Part shown: one piece after another, positions 28,148 to 36,201 of the stretch
Position numbering within the stretch: the first letter of the stretch is position 1
Layout: each line of letters opens with the position of its first letter
NCBI GenBank assembly: GCA_002392915.1
Contig: DGHQ01000056.1
Location: forward strand, 21,621 to 85,620
Direction of reading: 5' to 3'
From: Bacteroidales bacterium UBA3844
GTDB taxonomy: Bacteria; Bacteroidota; Bacteroidia; Bacteroidales; Paludibacteraceae
DNA: 64,000 bases
Notes under the pieces: generated by a model
Told to the model about the DNA's origin: nothing
Seen by the model: the letters and a program-made list of their open reading frames with translations, nothing else
Databases searched by the model: none
Translations under genes and position numbers: made by a program

Positions 28148-28240
28148 AATTGCCAATGTCATAAAATACTAAATTCTGACTATACAAACAAATAGACCTA
28201 ACAAGATCTAAATCATTTATATACGTTCTTAAATTCAATG

Positions 28241-28248
28241 CAAAGATA
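28241..28248 (-). promoter_or_regulatory. -7 promoter element for the 53-residue gene
   Basis: The minus strand reads TATCTTTG followed by C, a frequent exact form of TAnnTTTG in Bacteroidetes. The first gene downstream is the 53-codon frame starting at 28147. Confidence 0.55.
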
Positions 28249-28375
28249 AACATTTTTATTTCTTCTAGTAGTAGAAAAGATAAAAACAAATATCTCAATC
28301 AACCTTAAATCTTTTACTCTTGTATATCACATTGATGTTTAATTCATAAAGTAAACCTAACGAATAATCCCCAGC

Positions 28376-28407
28376 AAAAAATAAGACGGGATTTCTCCCC
28401 GTCTTAC
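28376..28407 (-). terminator. Terminator of the glnS-to-arginase gene run
   Basis: TAAGACGGG (28382-28390) pairs with CCCGTCTTA (28398-28406). On the minus strand the stem is followed by a T-run (tattttttgc). It lies about 40 bases after the stop of the arginase-fold gene. Confidence 0.75.
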
Positions 28408-28443
28408 CGCCAAATCTATTTTTTCACCTTTTCATCGGATATT

Positions 28444-29562
28444 TTATCTCATATAATGTCTGAACCAGATCTCTGGGACTTCCCTATTTGTCAATGCCAC
28501 GTAGTCGGATTCTTTGCATGAGACGATGCGGTTGCCATCACGGCCTGGTATCTCCACCCACCATCTTCCGTTCAATGGATTGGAGTAGAATTTAACCTCT
28601 GTATTGGTGCGTGAGTCGAACACTATTAATTTGCGATAGTTGTTGATGTCGTTCACCGGATAATCATTGTAGCGGTGATCAACACCATGAAGATAATGCC
28701 ACACAATCTGAGCAGAAAGGGCAAGAGACGACTCATTTTGGGCGTATACATCGGAGATATAGAACACTGTGGCTCTATCGCTCAACCCTGCAAGCTTTGC
28801 CAAATGGCATGCCTCTTCCCCATATAATCCGTTCGGCATCGCCACACATGACGGCATGTCGGAATTGCGGACTGCACGAGCTGAAATAGAAAACAGATCA
28901 TTGTCGCGAAGCAATGGCTCTATATTCTGCACATTGTCCTGCACTTCTGCCAAACGAGTGAAACATATACGTTGGTCGTCAGCTCTGGATATTTTGTCTT
29001 CCGACGACAAATAGGTCTGATAGCCTAACACATCTATGCAATCCACCTGATTGATCTTTTCTATCTCATCAAAAGCAGACAGCACACCACCACTCTTTTC
29101 CAGTTCATCCACTCCGCTCAACGTAAGCAGTGAATCAACCTTGACAATATTGATTTTCCCGATGGATTGGGACATTCCTTTCACAATTGGCAAGTTGCAA
29201 TAGTCGCCACCTCCAATAATGACCACCTTCTTTCCTGCCTCCACAAGTATCGACACCACATCCGCGACAGCTGCCATTGGCGACTGATCGTTTTTGACAT
29301 TGATATCACCCAAATCCGCAATCTTCACATTGTGGAAATCTCCACACAGTCGGTAAAGATATTTTCTCACTCCGTCGGGAGCGTCAGCTGAAAACGGATT
29401 ATATTTTTGTGCCCCCCATGCGGATGGTATGCCCACAATAGCCACATCATAATTGTTGGAACAGGCAGAGACAAACGACGAAAAATCATTTGCGTCGTCG
29501 ACATAATGAAGAGGAATATCCTCCACCTCTGGCTTTCTGAAATAAGCTTTTATATCCTCCAT
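28444..29562 (-). CDS. Arginase/ureohydrolase-fold protein lacking metal ligands
   Basis: This 372-residue protein follows the arginase/agmatinase/formimidoylglutamase fold: DVAIVGIPSAWGAQKYNPFS near residue 39, KVVIIGGGDYCNLPIVKG near 112 and LFSISARAVRNSDMP near 222. In active enzymes these sites read GGG[DH]H, DxHxD and SxDxDxxDP. Here the second reads KVDSLLTL and the third SISARAV, so the binuclear manganese ligands appear missing and the protein is probably not a hydrolase. A C-terminal segment from about 310 (RKLIVFDSRTNTEVKFYSNP, GRWWVEIPG) is extra. It is the last gene of a long minus-strand run. Confidence 0.75.
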   Translation of the reverse strand: MEDIKAYFRKPEVEDIPLHYVDDANDFSSFVSACSNNYDVAIVGIPSAWGAQKYNPFSADAPDGVRKYLYRLCGDFHNVKIADLGDINVKNDQSPMAAVADVVSILVEAGKKVVIIGGGDYCNLPIVKGMSQSIGKINIVKVDSLLTLSGVDELEKSGGVLSAFDEIEKINQVDCIDVLGYQTYLSSEDKISRADDQRICFTRLAEVQDNVQNIEPLLRDNDLFSISARAVRNSDMPSCVAMPNGLYGEEACHLAKLAGLSDRATVFYISDVYAQNESSLALSAQIVWHYLHGVDHRYNDYPVNDINNYRKLIVFDSRTNTEVKFYSNPLNGRWWVEIPGRDGNRIVSCKESDYVALTNREVPEIWFRHYMR

Positions 29563-29566
29563 TTCC

Positions 29567-30475
29567 CTACTTCATTACTGTGTAGAAAATTCGAGGAACT
29601 GGCGATTCAAACGAAATCATCTTCCCATTCATCGGATTTTTTATCGCCAGATACGTTGCGTGAAGACACAGACGCTTCACACTTGTGACAGGAGCTCCAT
29701 ACTTCACGTCGCCAACAATTGGATGTCCGATCGACTGCATATGCACACGAATCTGATTTTTTCTTCCTGTCGGAATTTCACATTTCAGGAGAGTACGTCC
29801 GTTGCCACGCTGTATGACCTTGTATTTTGTGACAGCATACATTCCTCCATTATCATAATTATAAGAATGGACGATATATGTCTTTGGATCTTCTTTCAGC
29901 CAGCTTTCCACCGTATCCTCATCCTTCTCCACAATACCTTCCACCAAAGCATAGTACACTTTTCTATGGTCGCTGTCGTGCCAATGGGCTTTCACTGCCT
30001 GCTGCACCTCCGGAGTTTTCGTGAACATAAGCACTCCGCTTGTGTCACGGTCGATTCTATGCACCGTATATAATGCATTCTGACGGTTCTGACGTTTGAC
30101 ATAGCCGACCATCACCTTCAATACAGTATCCTCAGCGGCATGATTAGGTGCTGGCACAGAAAGTATTCCCTCCTTCTTGTCGACGACAAGGAAAGCGTCA
30201 TCCTCATATATGATGGAAATTTTAGGATGAGAAAATGTGTTTTTCTTACCCGTGAAGCAGACATTGATTTTCTGTCCCTTCTTCAACTCATAATCGTAAC
30301 GAGTCTCGATAGCACCGTCTACTGATACCAATCTTTTCGACAACAGACTTTTTATATTATTACGGCTTGAACCAATTTTCTGCTGCAAAAATTCAAACAA
30401 TTTCGCAGGTTCGCTGACAACAAAATCAGTGGAGCGCTCACGAATAAAGTTTTTTCTACTAGTTGGTTTTATCAT
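29567..30475 (-). CDS. RluA-family pseudouridine synthase with S4-like N-terminus
   Basis: The 302-residue protein converts uridine to pseudouridine in rRNA or tRNA. An S4-like RNA-binding segment (KIGSSRNNIKSLLSKRLVSV) precedes the catalytic motif HRIDRDTSGVLMF (Asp in RID) near residue 138, and GRKNQIRVHMQSIGHPIVGD is the second signature. ATG 30475 is chosen because the longer frame to 30532 would overlap ruvB; this leaves 13 bases after the ruvB stop. The exact RNA target cannot be read from sequence. Confidence 0.9.
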   Translation of the reverse strand: MIKPTSRKNFIRERSTDFVVSEPAKLFEFLQQKIGSSRNNIKSLLSKRLVSVDGAIETRYDYELKKGQKINVCFTGKKNTFSHPKISIIYEDDAFLVVDKKEGILSVPAPNHAAEDTVLKVMVGYVKRQNRQNALYTVHRIDRDTSGVLMFTKTPEVQQAVKAHWHDSDHRKVYYALVEGIVEKDEDTVESWLKEDPKTYIVHSYNYDNGGMYAVTKYKVIQRGNGRTLLKCEIPTGRKNQIRVHMQSIGHPIVGDVKYGAPVTSVKRLCLHATYLAIKNPMNGKMISFESPVPRIFYTVMK

Positions 30476-30488
30476 TGCAAAATAAGTT

Positions 30489-31517
30489 TTAATCAAATAA
30501 TGTAAGTTGCGCGCCATCACGTTTTCTACCAAGATGGTTGTAAGCCAACTCTGTGGCCTCTCTACCTCGTGGAGTACGCTTTAGGAAACCTTCCTTGATA
30601 AGGAATGGTTCGTACACCTCCTCGATCGTGCCGGCATCCTCTCCGATAGCAGTGGCAATAGTGGAAAGTCCGACAGGGCCTCCCTTAAATTTGTCGATGA
30701 GTATGGCAAGAATCTTAGTATCTGTCTCATCCAAGCCATACTGATCAATATTGAGAGCACGTAATGCTTCGCTTGCGATTTTAGTGTCGATCACACCGTT
30801 CCCTTTCACCTGAGCGAAGTCACGCACACGTCGCAGAATAGCGTTCGCAATACGCGGTGTACCTCGGCTACGGCTCGCTATTTCTCCCGCCGCCTCTACA
30901 TCACACGGAGTGTATAGCTTAGATGCGGAACGGCATATAATCTTAGTGAGGACATCCTTGTCGTAGTATTCCAGATGGCAGTTAATACCGAAACGGGCTC
31001 TCAACGGGCTTGTCAGCAATCCGCTTCTTGTAGTAGCTCCGACGAGAGTGAACGGATTCAACGGTATCTGCAACGCCCTTGCATTCGGACCTTTGTCTAT
31101 CATTAGGTCGATTCTAAAATCTTCCATCGCAGAATAAAGGAATTCCTCAATCACAGGCTTCAAACGATGAATTTCGTCGATGAAAAGGACCTGATTTGGC
31201 TCCAAACCAGTCAAAAGTCCAGCCAAATCCAAAGGCTTGTCGAGCACAGGGGCAGATATAAGTTTGAACCCAACCCCCATCTCATTGGCAAGGATGTTGG
31301 CAAGAGTTGTCTTACCCAGACCAGGAGGGCCATAAAGCAAAGTATGGTCGAGAGGTTCACCACGCATCTTTGCCGCCGCCACAAACACCTTCAGATTCTC
31401 AAGAATTTTCTGTTGACCAGTAAAATCCTCGAAGGAAAGGGGGCGTAATGCGATTTCATAATCCTGTTCACGCTCCTCTGCAGCACTATGTATGTCAAGT
31501 TCTTCGATATCTTCCAT
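30489..31517 (-). CDS. ruvB: Holliday junction branch migration helicase RuvB
   Basis: At 342 residues this is a full-length RuvB, the AAA+ motor that drives branch migration with RuvA. Walker A is YGPPGLGKTTLA near residue 62, Walker B IDEIHRLKP near 112, and sensor 1 GATTRSGLLTSPLRARFG near 160. The winged-helix C-terminus contains GLSTIATAIGEDAGTIEEVYEPFLI and ends at LTLFD. It sits between the acyltransferase and pseudouridine synthase genes with spacings of 3 and 13 bases. Confidence 0.97.
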   Translation of the reverse strand: MEDIEELDIHSAAEEREQDYEIALRPLSFEDFTGQQKILENLKVFVAAAKMRGEPLDHTLLYGPPGLGKTTLANILANEMGVGFKLISAPVLDKPLDLAGLLTGLEPNQVLFIDEIHRLKPVIEEFLYSAMEDFRIDLMIDKGPNARALQIPLNPFTLVGATTRSGLLTSPLRARFGINCHLEYYDKDVLTKIICRSASKLYTPCDVEAAGEIASRSRGTPRIANAILRRVRDFAQVKGNGVIDTKIASEALRALNIDQYGLDETDTKILAILIDKFKGGPVGLSTIATAIGEDAGTIEEVYEPFLIKEGFLKRTPRGREATELAYNHLGRKRDGAQLTLFD

Positions 31518-31520
31518 TGC

Positions 31521-32864
31521 TTAAATAGACGGTACTATCTTTCTCAAAATCTCAACCACCTTGTCGGCAGCCTTACCCTTGCCAGCGATAGTCTGAATTC
31601 TCGACTTCACATACTGGAATCTCCATTTGTATCTGACAAGGAAATTAAACGAGAATGGTAATGAGAGCAACCAGCATACAGTGAAAACTACAAACGACAA
31701 TGTATCCGCAAAATAATCTGGCACGAAAATCGCATACAATATTATATATAGCAGATATATGAACGGAAGGATCAAATAGACGAATCCAAGCAACAGGCTT
31801 GCCTCAAATCCCGTATTGTGTGCCAGTTTATACGCCACAGCCTTAAACAACAAATATGGGAATCCATTGAACACTGCCGCATAAAGGGCAAGTGGAGAGG
31901 CTCCGATCAAATATAAAATAGATGTGATCAATTTGGAATCAACTTTATGAGGTTCCTCATAAGCGCGTGCATAAAGTTCCACCATATTGCTGTCTCCAAG
32001 CCACTCTTTGACAGCAGACTCCAATTCCGGCAAAAGCGGATTATTATTCACCACAGCCTCATCAAGCTGAGTGGAGATTCGCTGACGCACCTCCAGACGG
32101 TTTGTCTCATTGTCGTCCCAATCCTTCGATTCAAGCATCTCCTCTGCATACGCGTAGGACGAAGCGTAAATAGTGTCATAGTATTTTTCAGAGACGATAT
32201 GGTGAATCAACGGTTTCATGCGGTTGTACAACTCATCTCTCACTTTATTCTGAGTCACCGCCTCATTTGCCAAATAATCCTGATAATAGTCGGCAATACG
32301 GATTGGCTTACCAAAGTTGATCACCAAATGGAATCCGCTATGGTCATAGTGTCCATAGTCTATTCCCGTCGGTACAATAAGAATAGTCTCACCTTCCGGC
32401 TTTTGTTTTTGGGCTGCGAAAGCGATACGGAACATTCCTTTCACCAATGGGCGAAGACGGCGATATTCATCCTGTCCGCCCTCTGGCATAAGACAGAAGT
32501 ATTCATTGTGGGCAAGCACCTTGACTGCCTGTTCGAAGCTTTCCTCGTTCTTCTTCAAATTGCTGTATCCGTCACGCATACGGTAGGCTGGCATGATCTT
32601 AAAGAAATTCAATGCCTTTGCCACCAATTTATTACCGAAGATAGAAGCTTTAGCCAAAAAAACAATAGGAGCAGGCGACGACCATAGCAACGCCATAGCG
32701 TCAATAAAAGCATTCTGATGATTAGGTGCGAAAATCACCGACGCATTTTCAGGAATAACCTTCTCATTATTCACCTCTGTCGATGAAAACCATCTGCTGT
32801 ATATTGTGTTACTGTAGACTCTCAGCAATTTGTAGAAAAAGGGAGTCTGATACATCTCTGCCAT
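31521..32864 (-). CDS. PlsC-type 1-acyl-glycerol-3-phosphate acyltransferase homologue
   Basis: The 447-residue membrane protein has an acyltransferase domain: APNHQNAFIDAM near residue 46 is the NHx4D motif I, and MPEGGQDEYRRL near 127 resembles motif III. IVPTGIDYGHYDHSGFHLVI continues the fold. C-terminal hydrophobic segments (about 310-400) anchor it to the inner membrane. It should acylate a lysophospholipid or related lipid; the long C-terminal half is specific to Bacteroidetes homologues. Three bases separate it from ruvB. Confidence 0.85.
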   Translation of the reverse strand: MAEMYQTPFFYKLLRVYSNTIYSRWFSSTEVNNEKVIPENASVIFAPNHQNAFIDAMALLWSSPAPIVFLAKASIFGNKLVAKALNFFKIMPAYRMRDGYSNLKKNEESFEQAVKVLAHNEYFCLMPEGGQDEYRRLRPLVKGMFRIAFAAQKQKPEGETILIVPTGIDYGHYDHSGFHLVINFGKPIRIADYYQDYLANEAVTQNKVRDELYNRMKPLIHHIVSEKYYDTIYASSYAYAEEMLESKDWDDNETNRLEVRQRISTQLDEAVVNNNPLLPELESAVKEWLGDSNMVELYARAYEEPHKVDSKLITSILYLIGASPLALYAAVFNGFPYLLFKAVAYKLAHNTGFEASLLLGFVYLILPFIYLLYIILYAIFVPDYFADTLSFVVFTVCWLLSLPFSFNFLVRYKWRFQYVKSRIQTIAGKGKAADKVVEILRKIVPSI

Positions 32865-32879
32865 AATATCTCCTAATAA

Positions 32880-35021
32880 TTAAGAAATCTCCTTATCCGC
32901 AGGCGACGAGAATTGCTCCGGATAAAGAATGATAAAACTATTGTCTGCAAAATATCGGCCTAATTGCTGCGGCAGTTTCTCAAACGCAGGCAAATAGGAA
33001 TCGTTGTTTATTCTCGACGACACAATCACAAGAAGATTATCCGACTCCAATTCACGTGTCAGGATCAGGAATTCATCCCAATCGTCAAGAATTTCATATT
33101 GAGTCGGCACTCCAAACTTATTTCTGCTCGCAAGCTCCTTGATTTGTTCAAGAGTATCAGCTGGAGCGAAAAATTTAGCTGAAGCACCAATCTGTTTACA
33201 TATATTTTTTACTCTGTCGTACCATTTCACAAATCCGATTTCAAACTGTGCTTTCGGCGGAACAGCCACGACCACCCTGCGTATCGTGCTCAGGGGTTGC
33301 ACCGCCTTCACAACCATAACCATCTGGTTGGTCAGCTGAAGCAATTTTTCCGTCTTCTCACCAAAGAAAGAATCTGTAAATGTATTCTTATGATGAAGAC
33401 CTAATACGATGTCAGTGATATTGTTTTCTTTTATTGTGTGAATCATACCCATAGCGACATTAGTGTCGTATCTGGAAATCATCTTTACGGAATTATCAGT
33501 TGCCGACGCGATACGAGCCGCTCTTTCAAGCAGTTTGCGTCCGTGATCCATTCCGTTGTTTGGTGAGTCATCGGCGACATGAAGGGCATAAAGTGGTTCC
33601 TTCGATTTTTTAGCTTTAAGGATAACCGCAAGTTCCATCAGTCTCACCAAATTATCTGGATGATAAAGTGGCACCAGAATTCTGTCTGCCTGCTGAGCCT
33701 TAACGATCTTCTCGTCGATAGTCTCCGACTCTGTCGATATCTTCTTCGACATTCGTTCTGTCACCGTTGACGAGATGACACAAGTGACAAGAATCATAAT
33801 GACCGTACCATTAAGGATGTCATTACTGAAAATACGAATCAACGATCCGTCATCAGCAAATTTGATGACAGTGTCGTAGCCAATCTTCACCGCTGCCAAC
33901 GTTGCTGCGGCCTGCGCTGTACTCAATCCAAAAATAAGGTTGCCCTCTACTTTTTTAAGATTAAAAGTGCGTTGCGTGATCATAGCCGCCAAATACTTTG
34001 ACAAATTTGAGACCACGCACATCACGACTGCCACTATCAATGTGTTAGGACCAGCAAACACTGCTCTTAAATCAATAAGCATTCCGACTCCTATCAAAAA
34101 GAACGGAATGAAAATCGCATTACCCACAAACTCCAACCTGTTCATCAAAGGTGAAATTCGTGGAATTAAAGAACTTATCGCTATACCGACCAAAAAAGCA
34201 CCGATAATTGCCTCCAATCCAGCAAGTTGAGCAATATAGCCTCCCAAGAAGACAAGTGCCAACACAAATATGTACTGACCCACACTATCATTTACCCGTT
34301 TGAAGAACAAACTGGCAAGACGTGGGAAAACGAATATGATAATAAATAGGAATATACAAATAGCGATTGCCATACGAACCCAGAAGAAACTGTTGATCTG
34401 TCCTTTCGCCATACCGACAATCACGGCTAGAACCAACAAAGACAATGTTGTGGCGATCATTGTTCCTCCAATGGTTATACTTATGCTACGGTTCTTATTT
34501 ACACCATATTTGCTGACAATCGGATAGGATATCAGCGTATGCGACGCATACATACTGGCGAGCAAAAGAGATGCCACCAACAGATAGTATTGCGACGTCA
34601 TTTCAGAAGCTTCCGTGACAGTCGAGTCGTATGGCACCACATGGTGGGGTATATATTGGAGCAAGAAATAACTGCTCAACGTACCTATCACCATCGGCAA
34701 AATAAAGGTTATTCCGCCAAAGAAAACTCCCGCCTTACGGTTTTTCTTAAAGTCGGTAATATCCATCTCAATACCAGCCAAGAACATGATGTACACCATG
34801 CCGACGGTGCCATAAAGTTCAAAACTGGAATCTCGAGTCAACACGCCTATTCCATGTTCTCCCAAGATTATTCCCGCCAGAATCATCACGATGATGTTTG
34901 GCAGTTTTAGTTTCTCCGATACAAACGGAGCAAAAAGAATCACGAAGAGTACGAGCGAAAATATGAGTACCGGGTTGGTTACCGGCAAACTCATACCTAT
35001 ATGACTGAATATTGTATCCAT
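32880..35021 (-). CDS. Kef-type cation/proton antiporter (CPA2) with Usp-like C-terminus
   Basis: The 713-residue protein has about 12 membrane helices in its first 420 residues (FAPFVSEKLKLPNIIVMILA, LEAIIGAFLVGIAISSLIPR, FIPFFLIGVGMLIDL) typical of the Na+/H+ exchanger CPA2 family. A cytoplasmic C-terminus of about 280 residues begins RILVPLYHPDNLVRLMELAV, similar to universal-stress-type domains, and may sense nucleotides or regulate transport. Sodium or potassium exchange for protons is inferred. The gene lies 15 bases upstream of the acyltransferase gene. Confidence 0.88.
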   Translation of the reverse strand: MDTIFSHIGMSLPVTNPVLIFSLVLFVILFAPFVSEKLKLPNIIVMILAGIILGEHGIGVLTRDSSFELYGTVGMVYIMFLAGIEMDITDFKKNRKAGVFFGGITFILPMVIGTLSSYFLLQYIPHHVVPYDSTVTEASEMTSQYYLLVASLLLASMYASHTLISYPIVSKYGVNKNRSISITIGGTMIATTLSLLVLAVIVGMAKGQINSFFWVRMAIAICIFLFIIIFVFPRLASLFFKRVNDSVGQYIFVLALVFLGGYIAQLAGLEAIIGAFLVGIAISSLIPRISPLMNRLEFVGNAIFIPFFLIGVGMLIDLRAVFAGPNTLIVAVVMCVVSNLSKYLAAMITQRTFNLKKVEGNLIFGLSTAQAAATLAAVKIGYDTVIKFADDGSLIRIFSNDILNGTVIMILVTCVISSTVTERMSKKISTESETIDEKIVKAQQADRILVPLYHPDNLVRLMELAVILKAKKSKEPLYALHVADDSPNNGMDHGRKLLERAARIASATDNSVKMISRYDTNVAMGMIHTIKENNITDIVLGLHHKNTFTDSFFGEKTEKLLQLTNQMVMVVKAVQPLSTIRRVVVAVPPKAQFEIGFVKWYDRVKNICKQIGASAKFFAPADTLEQIKELASRNKFGVPTQYEILDDWDEFLILTRELESDNLLVIVSSRINNDSYLPAFEKLPQQLGRYFADNSFIILYPEQFSSPADKEIS

Positions 35022-35043
35022 CGCTCGTCCTTCTTAAATATCA

Positions 35044-35589
35044 TTAATCCTTATTCAAGCAGTATCCGTAAACAGTGACGTTTCTAAGAGCAAAACCCAA
35101 TTTTCTTCCATCATGATTTTCTGGATTATACTTGCCTGGTTTCGCTGCATTTTCAAATATAAACATCATGCGTATAGAACCGTCTGCGCCAAGATTCTCC
35201 TTTGGCACATTAACAAAAACAGTGCTATTACCGTTTGTTGAGAAATGAGAAATTTTCTCTCCATTCACCTCGACGTCAAATCTCAAAGGCTCATCTGGGC
35301 ATATTATTCTATCAACATCCAATTTGACAGTCACTTCCGCCTTAGGAACCGCCATCAACTCAATTGTTGCAGTATCGCCATTAGACCAACGTCCAAAGTC
35401 TTCATTACCTGAAAAACCAGAAATTTCACAACCTGGATTTTCCTGGCAGAAATCATAGAATGAATACAAATGCTTTACATTTGACTCACTTTTCACTTCT
35501 GTTGTAACAGAATCTGGCGATTTCTCTTCTTTTGTGGAACAACAACACAAAGCTAATGTCATTCCCAAAATATACATGACACGTTTCAT
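35044..35589 (-). CDS. Lipoprotein, paralogue of the next gene
   Basis: The 181-residue product has a lipoprotein signal (MTLALCCCSTKEEK). The mature part contains SFYDFCQENPGCEISGFSG and EDFGRWSNGDTATI, which closely matches the neighbouring 35606-36178 product, so the two are tandem duplicates. Both look like single beta-sandwich domains. The G-F-S-G...F-G-R-W pattern recalls a module seen on some polysaccharide-related proteins, but that is weak memory and I assign no function. It lies 22 bases upstream of the antiporter gene. Confidence 0.7.
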   Translation of the reverse strand: MKRVMYILGMTLALCCCSTKEEKSPDSVTTEVKSESNVKHLYSFYDFCQENPGCEISGFSGNEDFGRWSNGDTATIELMAVPKAEVTVKLDVDRIICPDEPLRFDVEVNGEKISHFSTNGNSTVFVNVPKENLGADGSIRMMFIFENAAKPGKYNPENHDGRKLGFALRNVTVYGYCLNKD

Positions 35590-35605
35590 TGGCTATCGCT
35601 TAAAT

Positions 35606-36178
35606 TTAATCTTCTGTCTCTTCCACTTCGTCTACAGCAACTCCATAGAGAGTTATACTAGATATCGCCATTCCTAACAAGCGAGAATCATAAATTTCTG
35701 GATTTACATCAATAGGTCTTTTAGGGTTCAATATCTTAAACACTAGATTAAGATTATCATTGTCGCCAACTGCATCCGCTGGAACATTAACATAAATATC
35801 CCCAGGATAAGTTTCGCCTTCATCAACCTTCTGTTCATTAACGTAAACCTCATATTTAGTGGCATCTCCTCCAGGCACTGCATTTGTCACAACAATCTTT
35901 GCAGTCAAATCTGAATTTGGAACAATATTCTCGAATGTGACAGTAGAAGACTCCTCATTTGTCCATCTTCCAAAGCCTTCAGCTCCTGAAAATCCGGAGA
36001 TCTGACATCCTGGATCCTCTTCCTTAAAGTCATAATAAGAAACAGACATAGTCGCATTGCCTAATCCACCAACGAATCCCATTGCTGTCATTCTATTGCC
36101 ATCTTCTTCAACCGAACCTGAAGAGCAACCACATAACATAGCTGCCATTCCTAATGCATAGAAAAAATTCTTTTTCAT
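35606..36178 (-). CDS. Lipoprotein, paralogue of the preceding gene
   Basis: ATG 36178 gives a clean lipoprotein signal (MKKNFFYALGMAAMLCGCSS) and avoids overlapping glnS, unlike an upstream start at 36226. The 190-residue product shares SYYDFKEEDPGCQISGFSG and GFGRWTNEESSTVTF with its neighbour, and both end with a strand of the type GMAISSITLYG. Function is unknown. The gene starts 23 bases after the glnS stop and 16 bases separate it from its paralogue, so it belongs to the same run. Confidence 0.72.
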   Translation of the reverse strand: MKKNFFYALGMAAMLCGCSSGSVEEDGNRMTAMGFVGGLGNATMSVSYYDFKEEDPGCQISGFSGAEGFGRWTNEESSTVTFENIVPNSDLTAKIVVTNAVPGGDATKYEVYVNEQKVDEGETYPGDIYVNVPADAVGDNDNLNLVFKILNPKRPIDVNPEIYDSRLLGMAISSITLYGVAVDEVEETED

Positions 36179-36201
36179 GTTTTTTGTTGTTATTGTTGTT
36201 T

